A DNA stretch of 64,000 nucleotides from an uncultured Clostridia bacterium (GTDB lineage: Bacteria; Bacillota; Clostridia; Oscillospirales; Acutalibacteraceae), in the NCBI GenBank assembly GCA_944385055.1, contig CALWVT010000001.1, positions 186,001 to 250,000 on the forward strand, written 5' to 3'. A model generated the notes under the pieces. It was given only the letters and a program-made list of their open reading frames with translations, was not told where the DNA came from and did not search any database. Below, in pieces: positions 17,132 to 24,995 of this stretch; positions within the stretch are counted from its first letter, which is position 1; each line of letters opens with the position of its first letter. The translations under genes were made by a program, and so were the position numbers.

Positions 17132-17653
17132 GTGATCATCAAAACGTATCAATCCAAACAGGTCCTCATGACGCTGCGCAGCGGAAAAGTCCACCGGGCG
17201 CGCAAAAATTTGCGATTTGAAGTGCCCTACCGTGCGCTGGTAGAAATGTTTCAATTAAATTGCGAGTCGCCAATTTTCGGCTATGTCAAAGGCCGTCGCT
17301 TCTGTACCGACGGGAAGGTCAGCGACGGGGTCCTTTTGACGCTCAACGTGCCCGATGAGCGCATCTATCTGACCGAATACAACGTCTGGGCGGATTACAT
17401 GTACTGTGTGATGCATTATACGCGCCCCGGCCAGCGCACACGCCTGTTGGCCAATGAGGAATTTACCCAGCGGCAGTTTGACACGATGCAGAAGAATCTG
17501 CTCGAGCAGCGCCCGCTCGATTCCTATGAGATTCCGCAGGCCGTCTTTGAAGAGATCCGCCCGGAGTGGCTGACGAAGGTCGAAAAGCGGGAGAATCCCC
17601 TGCGCACGTTTATCAACCGCGTGCAGAGCCCCGGGCGCTTCCGCAGCCTTTAA
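17132..17653 (+). CDS. Conserved hypothetical protein next to the ADP-ribosylglycohydrolase
   Basis: A 173-residue soluble protein that I do not firmly recognise. It resembles DUF3841-type proteins in the order of features: an N-terminal YQSKQVLMTLRSG, a central LTLNVPDERIYLTEYNVW (about 71-88) and a compact alpha/beta layout; this is a weak match by eye. No ADP-ribosyltransferase H-Y-E or R-S-E triad can be placed. The start is GTG 17132 after GAGGG; an in-frame ATG at 17069 would overlap the upstream gene without a ribosome site. Its linkage to an ADP-ribosylglycohydrolase suggests a shared pathway. Confidence 0.65.
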   Translation: MIIKTYQSKQVLMTLRSGKVHRARKNLRFEVPYRALVEMFQLNCESPIFGYVKGRRFCTDGKVSDGVLLTLNVPDERIYLTEYNVWADYMYCVMHYTRPGQRTRLLANEEFTQRQFDTMQKNLLEQRPLDSYEIPQAVFEEIRPEWLTKVEKRENPLRTFINRVQSPGRFRSL

Positions 17654-17661
17654 AGGCTGCG
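17642..17661. terminator. Palindrome between convergent genes
   Basis: CGCAGCC-TTTAAA-GGCTGCG is a perfect 20-base palindrome across the 3' end of the hypothetical gene, 2 bases from the end of gluQ. It may act as a compact bidirectional terminator, but there is no T-run. Confidence 0.4.
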
Positions 17662-17663
17662 CC

Positions 17664-18626
17664 TCACAGCTTTTTCAGCAGCCGCGGGAAATCGGCGCGG
17701 ATGTCTTCGCGGCGGACTTTCTCCCATGAGAACCCTTCCAAAAGCGCCTGCGCACTTTTGGGCTTCGGCTTTTCCTGCAAACCGCAGAGATACGCCAACA
17801 GCCCCAGGATCGGCTCCGGCGAGCGAAACCGCGCGCGCAGTGCCTCCAGGCTCAAATCCCCATCCCGCTTTGAAAGCCGCCGCCCGTCCGGTGCGAGCAG
17901 CAGCGGGATGTGCGCATAACGCGGCGCGGGCAGGTGCAGCATGCGCATCAAGTATAGCTGCGCCGGCGTAGAGGACAGCAAATCGCGCCCGCGCACCACT
18001 TCCGTGACCCCCATCCGCGCGTCATCCACGACGACCGCCAGCTGGTAAGCAAAGACGCCGTCCGAACGCCGCACGAGGAAGTCCCCGAATTCGCGCGCGA
18101 GGTCTTGGGTATACAGCCCCTGGCAGCGGTCCAAAAATGCGATGCGCCCGTCCGGCACGCGCAGGCGGATGGCCGGCGGATGGACGTTTGCCTTTTCGGC
18201 GATCTCTTCGGCGGAAAGGTGCCGGCATTTGCCGCTGTAAAGGACACGGCCGTCGGAAAGGTGCGGCGCGTCTGCGGCGTGCAGTTCCGCGCGGGTGCAG
18301 AAGCATGGATACAAAAGCCCCTGCTGCTGCAGCGTGTGCAGCGCCTCCTCGTAATAGGACGTGCATTGGCTTTGAAAATACGGCCCGTGCGGCCCGCCCA
18401 GGCTCCCGCCTTCGTCCCACGGAAGGCCCAGCCATAGAAGGTCGTCCTCCAGCTGCCCGGCGGCCCCGGGCGGACAGCGGTGGGTGTCCAGGTCTTCTAG
18501 GCGCAGGACGATTTTCCCGCCGCTGCTGCGCGCGGAAAGCCAGGCTAAAAGCGCGCACAGCACATTTCCCAAATGCATCCGCCCGCTCGGCGTGGGTGCA
18601 AAGCGTCCAATAACACGATTTTCCAT
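17664..18626 (-). CDS. gluQ: Glutamyl-queuosine tRNA(Asp) synthetase
   Basis: Attaches glutamate to the queuine base of tRNA-Asp. The 320 residues are a GluRS catalytic domain without an anticodon-binding domain, which sets GluQ apart from GluRS. The HIGH-like motif is PSGRMHLGN, the KMSKS-like motif RLSKRD. The family zinc ligands are visible: CFC, then Tyr and Cys in LYSGKC. LEDLDTHR also fits. The start ATG 18626 has AAGGAG upstream; the open frame to 18710 has no support. It has its own promoter. Confidence 0.93.
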   Translation of the reverse strand: MENRVIGRFAPTPSGRMHLGNVLCALLAWLSARSSGGKIVLRLEDLDTHRCPPGAAGQLEDDLLWLGLPWDEGGSLGGPHGPYFQSQCTSYYEEALHTLQQQGLLYPCFCTRAELHAADAPHLSDGRVLYSGKCRHLSAEEIAEKANVHPPAIRLRVPDGRIAFLDRCQGLYTQDLAREFGDFLVRRSDGVFAYQLAVVVDDARMGVTEVVRGRDLLSSTPAQLYLMRMLHLPAPRYAHIPLLLAPDGRRLSKRDGDLSLEALRARFRSPEPILGLLAYLCGLQEKPKPKSAQALLEGFSWEKVRREDIRADFPRLLKKL

Positions 18627-18680
18627 CAACCGTTCTCCTTTTTGGCCCGTACATGGCTTCGGCCGGGCACTCTCGTTTTT

Positions 18681-18710
18681 ATTATAGCAAAGGGCCCCGC
18701 CCCTTTGCAA
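18681..18710 (-). promoter_or_regulatory. gluQ promoter
   Basis: On the minus strand TTGCAA (18710-18705) and TATAAT (18686-18681) are 18 bases apart. Confidence 0.6.
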
Positions 18711-18829
18711 TGCCGTGAAAAAGGCCCTTGCGCCGGGCGCTGTTTTTCCGGCTTTCCAGGCAAGCCCGCCGCGCAGGCGAATTTCTGCGCGGCTTTCTCT
18801 ATGAAAATAGAAAATAGGAGGAAATTCTT

Positions 18830-19966
18830 ATGTTTTCACGTGGATACCGCGGGACGACGGCGAAGCCGTCCCTTTTAGGCTTTGGCTGCATGCGCCTGCC
18901 GCGCGTAAGCGAGGAAAGCCAGGAAATCGATTTTGAAAAGGCGGAGCGCCTCATCGATGAAGCGTATGCGGCGGGTGTCAATTATTATGACACCGCCTAC
19001 GTCTACCACGACGGGAAATCGGAGGGCTTTTTAAAGCGCGCGCTCGCCAAATATCCGCGCGAGAGCTATTTCTTGGCCGATAAGATGCCGTCCTGGCACC
19101 TGAAAATGCCCGGCGATGTGGAGCGCATCTTCGAAGAGCAGCTCAAGCGCTGCGGCGTCGACTATTTCGATTTTTACCTGTGCCACAGCATCACGGCCAA
19201 ATCCCTCGAAACGTTTGAAAAATTTGATGTCTTTACATATCTCGAGCATCAGAAAGAAAAAGGCCGCATCCGCCGCCTCGGCTTTTCGTTCCATGACACG
19301 CCCGAAGTCCTCGAAAAGGTCCTTTCCCTGCGGGATTGGGACTTCGCGCAGATCCAGCTCAACTACATCGACTGGCTTGCCCAGGACGCAAAGGGCCAGT
19401 ATACGCTTCTGCAGAACGCCGGTATCCCGGTCGTCGTGATGGAGCCGGTGCGCGGCGGCGCGCTGGCGACACTGTGCCCGGAGGCGGCCGCCTGCTTCAA
19501 GCAGGCCGAGCCCGACAGAAGCCTTGCCTCCTGGGCGCTTCGCTTCGCGGGCAGCCTCCCCGGCGTGATGACCGTTTTAAGCGGTATGAATACGCTCGAG
19601 CAGGTGCGTGAAAATACCGCGCTGTTTACGGCGTTTACGCCCTTGTCGGATGAGGAACAGAAGACCCTCGAAAAGGCCGCCGAGCTGTATAAGGCCCACT
19701 TGACCATTCCCTGCACGGGCTGCCGCTACTGCATGGACTGCCCGTCCGGCGTAGAGATCCCCAAAATGTTCGCACTCTACAACGACTATACGCTCTCCCA
19801 GCGCGAAGGCGTCTATCTCAAGGCTTATGAGGCCCTGCCCGAAACGCAGCGCGCCGCGTCGTGCGTGCAGTGCGGCCGCTGTGCAGAGCGCTGCCCGCAG
19901 CATATCCAGATTCCCGAAAAGATGCAGGAGATCAAGGCCTGCATCGAAAAACTGCAGGCGGATTGA
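18830..19966 (+). CDS. Aldo/keto reductase with C-terminal Fe-S domain
   Basis: A 378-residue NAD(P)H-dependent reductase. The AKR barrel has GFGCMRLP, YDTAYVYHDGKSE and DFYLCHSI (the catalytic Tyr/Lys region being YVYHDGKSE and LADK). Residues about 290-375 hold a ferredoxin-like segment with CTGCRYCMDCPSG and CVQCGRCAERCPQHI, enough for two clusters, although the first is incomplete. Such proteins are common in gut Clostridia, with unknown substrates. AGGAGG precedes the ATG. A flavin oxidoreductase gene follows after 60 bases, probably in one operon. Confidence 0.88.
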   Translation: MFSRGYRGTTAKPSLLGFGCMRLPRVSEESQEIDFEKAERLIDEAYAAGVNYYDTAYVYHDGKSEGFLKRALAKYPRESYFLADKMPSWHLKMPGDVERIFEEQLKRCGVDYFDFYLCHSITAKSLETFEKFDVFTYLEHQKEKGRIRRLGFSFHDTPEVLEKVLSLRDWDFAQIQLNYIDWLAQDAKGQYTLLQNAGIPVVVMEPVRGGALATLCPEAAACFKQAEPDRSLASWALRFAGSLPGVMTVLSGMNTLEQVRENTALFTAFTPLSDEEQKTLEKAAELYKAHLTIPCTGCRYCMDCPSGVEIPKMFALYNDYTLSQREGVYLKAYEALPETQRAASCVQCGRCAERCPQHIQIPEKMQEIKACIEKLQAD

Positions 19967-20026
19967 CCGCCGGCAGGCGTTAACCCTTCACCTGGTTTCC
20001 CGAAAACGGAAAGGAGGATGCTTTTG

Positions 20027-21517
20027 ATGCGCAATCCAAGAAAAATGGCGATCATCGGCGCGGGCATCGCGGGCCTTTCGGCGGGAATTTACGCGCAGAC
20101 CCACGGGTTCAGCACGACTATTTTTGAAAAGAACCGCTTTGTCGGCGGCAGCCTGCACGGCTGGACTGCCAACGGCGTTGCGCTCGAGGGCAGCCTGCGC
20201 CTGCTCGTCGGAACGAAAGAGGGCAGCCCGCTTTTCCGCTGCTGGCAGGAAGTCGGCGCACTGGGCGGCACGATGATTTTTTCGCCGGAATGTTTTTTTG
20301 CCGCCACGGAAGGCGGCCATACGGCCGTGCTCTGGCAGGACCTCGACCGCTTTGCCGCCTCGTGTGAGGCGCTCGCGCCGGAAGACGGGGCACAGATTCA
20401 GAAGTTCTGCGGCTGGGTGCGCACGCTGCAGGGCTTTTCTCCGCGCGTCGAAAAGCCCGCGGACCTCTGCGGCCCGTTGGAGCGCCGCCGCAGCGAACAC
20501 GCAGGGGAAGCGGGCCGGCTTTTGGCAAAGCTCAACCTCGTCCCGCTCGCCGCATGGGCGGAGGGCCTCCATATGCCCGCTTTGCGCCGTGCCTTCGTCG
20601 AGGCGGTGCCTCCCGGCGCGAGCCTGGGCGAGCTTGTCCTGCAGTACGCCTATTTTACCGGCGGCGACAGCGGCCTGCCGATGGGCGGCGCGCGGCCGCT
20701 TGTGCAGCGCATGGCGCAGCGTTACCTTGAAGTCGGCGGCGATTTGCAGCTTTCCACCCCCGTCGAGGAGATCCTGATCTCCAACGGGACGGCGCGCGGG
20801 CTGCAGCTGCAGGAGGGCCGCCGTGTACTCGCCAATTGGGTCCTCGCCGCGTGCGATCCATTTTATGTCAGCCGCGCCCTTTTGAAAAGCGCCTACAACG
20901 TCGACCGGCGCCTGCAGGCCCGCTGGGATGCGCCGGCCCAGTATCCGCCGGTCTGTACGACCCGTCTCTTATTTTGGGCCGACGGCGATGCACTGCCGCC
21001 CTATTATACGTTTTCCTTTCCCACTACGGTTGTGCCGGCGGCCGGCGGCGGGGTGGACCGTCTGCGCCTGACGCAGTACGGCGAAGACCCTACGTTTGTG
21101 CGCGGCGGCCGCGAACTCATCGCGGTGGACGTGCCCACACGCGGCCGCGAGGCGTATGCCTATTGGGAGACCCTCGCTTTGCAGGGAGAGCCGTATTTGC
21201 GGGAACGCCGCCGCTTGACCGAGTCGGTCGCGGACGCGCTCGTGCGCTGCTTCCCGCAGCTTTCCGGCAGCCTGGAGGCCGTCGCCTGCCATACGCCGCT
21301 GACGTACGCCGACCGCACGAACGCCCACATGGGCCTTTTGGGATTTGTCCGCGCGGCGGGCGCCAAAACGGCTGCGCCGGCCGGCCGCGTCCCGTCTGTC
21401 GGCCGCCTGCTGCTTGCGAGCACGTGGTGCGGCGAAACCGTCGGCGCCCATACGGCCCTTTTGCAGGGGAAATTTGCCGTCGAACGCGCGTGCGACGAAG
21501 AGCGCATCGATTTCTAA
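20027..21517 (+). CDS. FAD-dependent oxidoreductase (phytoene desaturase-like)
   Basis: A 496-residue protein with an N-terminal FAD fold (MAIIGAGIAGLSAGIYAQ, then FEKN) followed by GGSLHGW, and a C-terminal part resembling carotenoid desaturase or amine oxidase-like enzymes (GRVPSVGRLLLASTWCGETVGAH). It is likely an electron-transfer oxidoreductase on a small hydrophobic substrate; no carotenoid genes are nearby, so carotenoid synthesis is not supported. The start is ATG 20027, 9 bases after AAGGAGG; the ATG at 20018 touches the ribosome site. It is downstream of the Fe-S aldo/keto reductase. Confidence 0.78.
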   Translation: MRNPRKMAIIGAGIAGLSAGIYAQTHGFSTTIFEKNRFVGGSLHGWTANGVALEGSLRLLVGTKEGSPLFRCWQEVGALGGTMIFSPECFFAATEGGHTAVLWQDLDRFAASCEALAPEDGAQIQKFCGWVRTLQGFSPRVEKPADLCGPLERRRSEHAGEAGRLLAKLNLVPLAAWAEGLHMPALRRAFVEAVPPGASLGELVLQYAYFTGGDSGLPMGGARPLVQRMAQRYLEVGGDLQLSTPVEEILISNGTARGLQLQEGRRVLANWVLAACDPFYVSRALLKSAYNVDRRLQARWDAPAQYPPVCTTRLLFWADGDALPPYYTFSFPTTVVPAAGGGVDRLRLTQYGEDPTFVRGGRELIAVDVPTRGREAYAYWETLALQGEPYLRERRRLTESVADALVRCFPQLSGSLEAVACHTPLTYADRTNAHMGLLGFVRAAGAKTAAPAGRVPSVGRLLLASTWCGETVGAHTALLQGKFAVERACDEERIDF

Positions 21518-21541
21518 TCCCGTTTTGATATTCGATTACAG

Positions 21542-21582
21542 ATGCCCCGCAGCTTTTTCAGGAAGGCTGCGGGGCATTTTTG
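21542..21582. terminator. Bidirectional terminator
   Basis: ATGCCCCGCAGC (21542-21553) pairs with GCTGCGGGGCAT (21566-21577), followed by five T. It separates the oxidoreductase from the convergent LysR gene. Confidence 0.9.
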
Positions 21583-21620
21583 GCTGTTTGCTGTTTTTAC
21601 GGCATGCCGCCATACAGGGG

Positions 21621-22523
21621 TCAGCCGGCCGCCCCCGGCGCTTCCGGCGCGGGCGAATGGGTCAGCAGATGGATAAAGGTCCGCAGGGTCGTGTCGCCCG
21701 GATACGGCCGGTAAAAAATGCCGGCGGACAATTTGGCGGTTCCCTCCAGCGGGACCCGCACGATCCGGGCGTCGAGCGGGACAAGCGGCTCCGGCAGAAT
21801 GGCGATCCCCAAACCGGCCGCCGCCAAGATCACCGCCGCCTCCGAGGAATCACAGAAATGCAGGTCCACCGGGCTGCGCCCCGCCGCCAGCTGCCACTGC
21901 AAATTGGCCACTTCCGGGATTAGGTAGACGGGGTCGCAGAAGATTAACGGCTCCTTTTCGAGGTCCGCCTTCGTGATTTGTGCGTGCTGCGCGAGCGGAT
22001 GTTCCTTGCGGCATACGCAGGTCAGCGCCGCACGCCCCAGTTCCCGGTACGTGTAGCGCTGGCGCCCTTCCTCCTCCGTTTTAAAATCAAAGACCAGATC
22101 GGCTTTCCCCGTCTCCAGCAAATGGAACAGGTATTCATGGGGCACCACATGCAGCTGCGGGTGCAGGTTCGGAATCTGCTGCGAAAGCTGCCGCAGATGG
22201 TCTGCCAGGGCCGCGAACTGTGTAAAGGCGCTGCATCCGATCGACAGCGTTTTGACCGCCCGCCGGTCTTTCTTCTGAAAACGCAGCTTCGCCTGCTGTG
22301 CGGTCGAGAGGATCGTTTTGGCGTCCGGCAGGAACGCGCGCCCTTGTGGCGTCATCTGCACGACGCGCGTCGAACGCTGGAACAGCTTTACGTCCAGCTC
22401 TTCCTCCAGGTTTTTGATTTGGTGGGAAATAGCCGGCTGCGAGATTTGCATCTGCTTGGCGGCACGGGCAAAGCTCAGCGTATTCGCAACCGCCAGAAAA
22501 CATTCCAATTGAAAAAGGTTCAT
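21621..22523 (-). CDS. LysR-family transcriptional regulator
   Basis: A 300-residue regulator. The winged helix is at 1-60 (LECFLAVANTLSFARAAKQM, SQPAISHQIKNLEEEL, LFQRSTR), followed by a linker helix and a type 2 periplasmic-binding-like effector domain (about 90-290). ATG 22523 is chosen over the adjacent ATG 22526 because it is 5 bases from GGGAGG. It is divergent from the marR-ABC exporter operon, and targets could be either neighbour. The ligand is unknown. Confidence 0.92.
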   Translation of the reverse strand: MNLFQLECFLAVANTLSFARAAKQMQISQPAISHQIKNLEEELDVKLFQRSTRVVQMTPQGRAFLPDAKTILSTAQQAKLRFQKKDRRAVKTLSIGCSAFTQFAALADHLRQLSQQIPNLHPQLHVVPHEYLFHLLETGKADLVFDFKTEEEGRQRYTYRELGRAALTCVCRKEHPLAQHAQITKADLEKEPLIFCDPVYLIPEVANLQWQLAAGRSPVDLHFCDSSEAAVILAAAGLGIAILPEPLVPLDARIVRVPLEGTAKLSAGIFYRPYPGDTTLRTFIHLLTHSPAPEAPGAAG

Positions 22524-22549
22524 CATGGCCTCCCGATATCGTTTTTTTG

Positions 22550-22578
22550 ATTATACGGCGTTTTTATAGGGGATGCAA
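22550..22578 (-). promoter_or_regulatory. Promoter of the LysR gene
   Basis: On the minus strand TTGCAT (22578-22573) and TATAAT (22555-22550) are 17 bases apart. Confidence 0.7.
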
Positions 22579-22596
22579 GCCAATTTATAAATTTTA

Positions 22597-22614
22597 TTTA
22601 TTAGATATAATAAA
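22597..22614 (+). promoter_or_regulatory. MarR-type operator over a -10 box
   Basis: TTTATTA-GATA-TAATAAA has perfect 7-bp arms and overlaps a TATAAT box (22606-22611) in a very AT-rich stretch before the marR gene. It is a good candidate for autoregulation by that MarR protein. The -35 box is weak. Confidence 0.55.
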
Positions 22615-22726
22615 ATAAATAGAATAATTTTCGCGAAATGCGTTGCGTCCGCCTCCTTGGAAATTTATAATACATAGAGAATCTTTCGCCTTTTTATGGG
22701 GCTGCCAAGCGAGGAGGCTGTACAGG

Positions 22727-23179
22727 ATGCCCAAAGATCAGGTGGTGGAGCTGCTCTATCGTGTCGGCGGCCGTTTGGCTTCCTATGGAAACCAGGCGGC
22801 CGACGGCACCGGGCTGCGCTTTTCCCAGTTGTTTCTGCTTTATGAAATGCTGCGGTGGCGCCCCGAGACGGACGGCGCCCTTTCTGTTTCCGCACTCGCG
22901 AAGAAGCTGGGCTTTTCGAAGTCCAGCATTTGTACGACGGTGCAGGCCTTAAAGGGGATGGGGTATCTGACCCAGAACGTAAGCGGCAGCGACAGCCGCA
23001 AGAAGGAGATCGCGCTCACCCCGAAAGCCCGCGCGTGCGAGGCGGCGGTTGCCGGGCAGATGCTGGCGCTCGACGCCCGCCTTTGCACCGGCCTTTCCCG
23101 GCAGGCTTTGGAAGCGGTCCGGCACGCGCTCTTTCAGATCGTGGAAAACATGCAGCAGCCCTCCCCGCAGGTCCCATAA
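22727..23179 (+). CDS. MarR-family transcriptional regulator
   Basis: A 150-residue regulator with a winged helix-turn-helix in the middle (SVSALAKKLGFSKSSICTTVQALKGMGYL, about 52-81) and the wing SGSDSRKKEIALT. The start ATG 22727 has GAGGAGG 9 bases upstream; the frame open from 22643 includes the promoter region and is rejected. It is followed after 49 bases by two ABC exporter genes, the usual layout for a drug-responsive repressor of its own exporter. Confidence 0.88.
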   Translation: MPKDQVVELLYRVGGRLASYGNQAADGTGLRFSQLFLLYEMLRWRPETDGALSVSALAKKLGFSKSSICTTVQALKGMGYLTQNVSGSDSRKKEIALTPKARACEAAVAGQMLALDARLCTGLSRQALEAVRHALFQIVENMQQPSPQVP

Positions 23180-23228
23180 AAACGCGAAGGCGCTTCAAAA
23201 TTGGAACAAAGGAGGACCTGCAAACGAA

Positions 23229-24995
23229 ATGTTTTCATTGCTCAAATATCTGCAGGCATATAAAAAAGACGCCCTGCTGACGCCTGTGCTTGTGATTTTG
23301 GAAACGGTGTGCGAGCTGCTTCTGACCCTCACCACCGGCCATTTCATCGACACGCTGACGAGCACGGGAACGTCGATGGACACCATCCTGCACTACGGGT
23401 TTGCCCTCTTGCTGATCGCGGCGCTGGCGCTGGTATTCGGGGCGGCCTGCGGCTGGGAGTCTGTCAAGTCGGCTTCCGGCTTATCGAAAAACCTTCGCAA
23501 TGCCATGTTCGACCGGATCCAGGACTTTTCCTTTTCGAACATCGACAAATTCTCAACAAACAGCCTCGTCACACGCATGACCACCGACGTCGTCAACGTG
23601 CAGAATGCGTATATGATGATGCTGCGCGTGGCGGTCAAAAGCCCGGTGTCACTGATCTGTGCGCTGGCGCTGGCGTTTTCCATCAATTGGAAAGTCGGCA
23701 TCCTGTATCTGGTCGTGATCCCGCTGCTCTTAATCGGCCTATTGGTCATCGCCCGTTTGACGCAGCCGATTTTCCACCGCGTGTTCAAAACGTACGACCG
23801 CTTAAACGGCGTCGTCCGCGAAAACCTGCACGGCATCCGTGTGGTCAAGGGCTTCGTGCGGGAAGACTACGAGGGGCAGAAGTTCCGGGGCATTTCCGGC
23901 AGCATCCAGAAGGATTTTACGCGGGCCGAGACGTTGATCGCCTTTAACCCGTTTATGATGCAGCTCGCGATCTATGCGTGCCTGGTTGTGATCCCGTGGA
24001 TTTCCGCAAAGGCCATCGTCGGCTCCGCCAACGGCACCATCCTGGCCGGCATCTCCATGACGACCGGCGACTTAAATAACCTGATCTCGTATTCGCTGAT
24101 GATCCTGATGTCTTTGATGATGCTCTCGATGATCTACGTCATGGTGATGATGTCGCGCGAGTCGGTTTCCCGTATCCGGGAGGTGCTCGACGAACAGCCC
24201 AGCATCCGGGACCCGCAGGACGCGGTCACGGAAATCCCGGACGGTTCCATTGACTTTGACCACGTCGGTTTCAGCTATACCGGCGATCCCGAAAAATGTT
24301 CCTTAAAAGACATTGACCTGCACATCCGTTCCGGCGAAACGATTGGGATTATCGGCGGCACCGGTTCCGGCAAATCCTCGCTGGTGCAGCTGATTCCCCG
24401 CTTATACGATGCCACGATCGGCAGCGTCCGGGTCGGCGGCCGGGATGTGCGCGCATATGACCTGGAAGCCCTGCGCAACGCCGTCGCCATGGTCTTGCAG
24501 AAAAACGTGCTGTTCTCCGGCACCATCAAGGAAAACCTGCGCTGGGGCAACGCAAAGGCCACGGACGCCGAACTCGTGGAGGCCTGCAAGCGTTCCCAGG
24601 CCGACGAATTCATCCAGACTTTCCCCGACGGCTACGATACCTACATCGAACAGGGCGGCACGAACGTTTCCGGCGGCCAGAAGCAGCGGCTGTGCATCGC
24701 CCGCGTGCTGCTCAAACGCCCGAAAATCTTAATTCTGGACGATTCCACCAGCGCCGTGGATACGAAAACCGACGCGCTGATCCGCGAAGCGCTGCGCACC
24801 GATCTGCCGGCCACCACCAAGATCGTCATTGCACAGCGGATCTCTTCGGTGGAAGACGCCGACCGCATCCTCGTGATGGACGGCGGCCGCATCGACGCGG
24901 TCGGCACCCACGAGGAGCTGCTCAAGACGAACGCCATTTATCGGGAAATTTATGAATCCCAGCAGAAAGGGGGCACCGGCCATGCAGAAGAATAA
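23229..24995 (+). CDS. Heterodimeric ABC exporter, subunit with degenerate Walker B
   Basis: A 588-residue half-transporter: six helices (about 1-310) and a nucleotide-binding domain. Walker A is GGTGSGKSS (about 375-384), the signature is NVSGGQKQR (about 477-485), and Walker B is LILDDSTSAVD, where the catalytic Glu is replaced by Asp. This marks the noncanonical site of heterodimeric multidrug exporters such as TM287/288 or BmrCD. AAGGAGG precedes the ATG, with a longish 13-base spacer. It overlaps the partner gene by 14 bases. Substrates are unknown. Confidence 0.92.
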   Translation: MFSLLKYLQAYKKDALLTPVLVILETVCELLLTLTTGHFIDTLTSTGTSMDTILHYGFALLLIAALALVFGAACGWESVKSASGLSKNLRNAMFDRIQDFSFSNIDKFSTNSLVTRMTTDVVNVQNAYMMMLRVAVKSPVSLICALALAFSINWKVGILYLVVIPLLLIGLLVIARLTQPIFHRVFKTYDRLNGVVRENLHGIRVVKGFVREDYEGQKFRGISGSIQKDFTRAETLIAFNPFMMQLAIYACLVVIPWISAKAIVGSANGTILAGISMTTGDLNNLISYSLMILMSLMMLSMIYVMVMMSRESVSRIREVLDEQPSIRDPQDAVTEIPDGSIDFDHVGFSYTGDPEKCSLKDIDLHIRSGETIGIIGGTGSGKSSLVQLIPRLYDATIGSVRVGGRDVRAYDLEALRNAVAMVLQKNVLFSGTIKENLRWGNAKATDAELVEACKRSQADEFIQTFPDGYDTYIEQGGTNVSGGQKQRLCIARVLLKRPKILILDDSTSAVDTKTDALIREALRTDLPATTKIVIAQRISSVEDADRILVMDGGRIDAVGTHEELLKTNAIYREIYESQQKGGTGHAEE

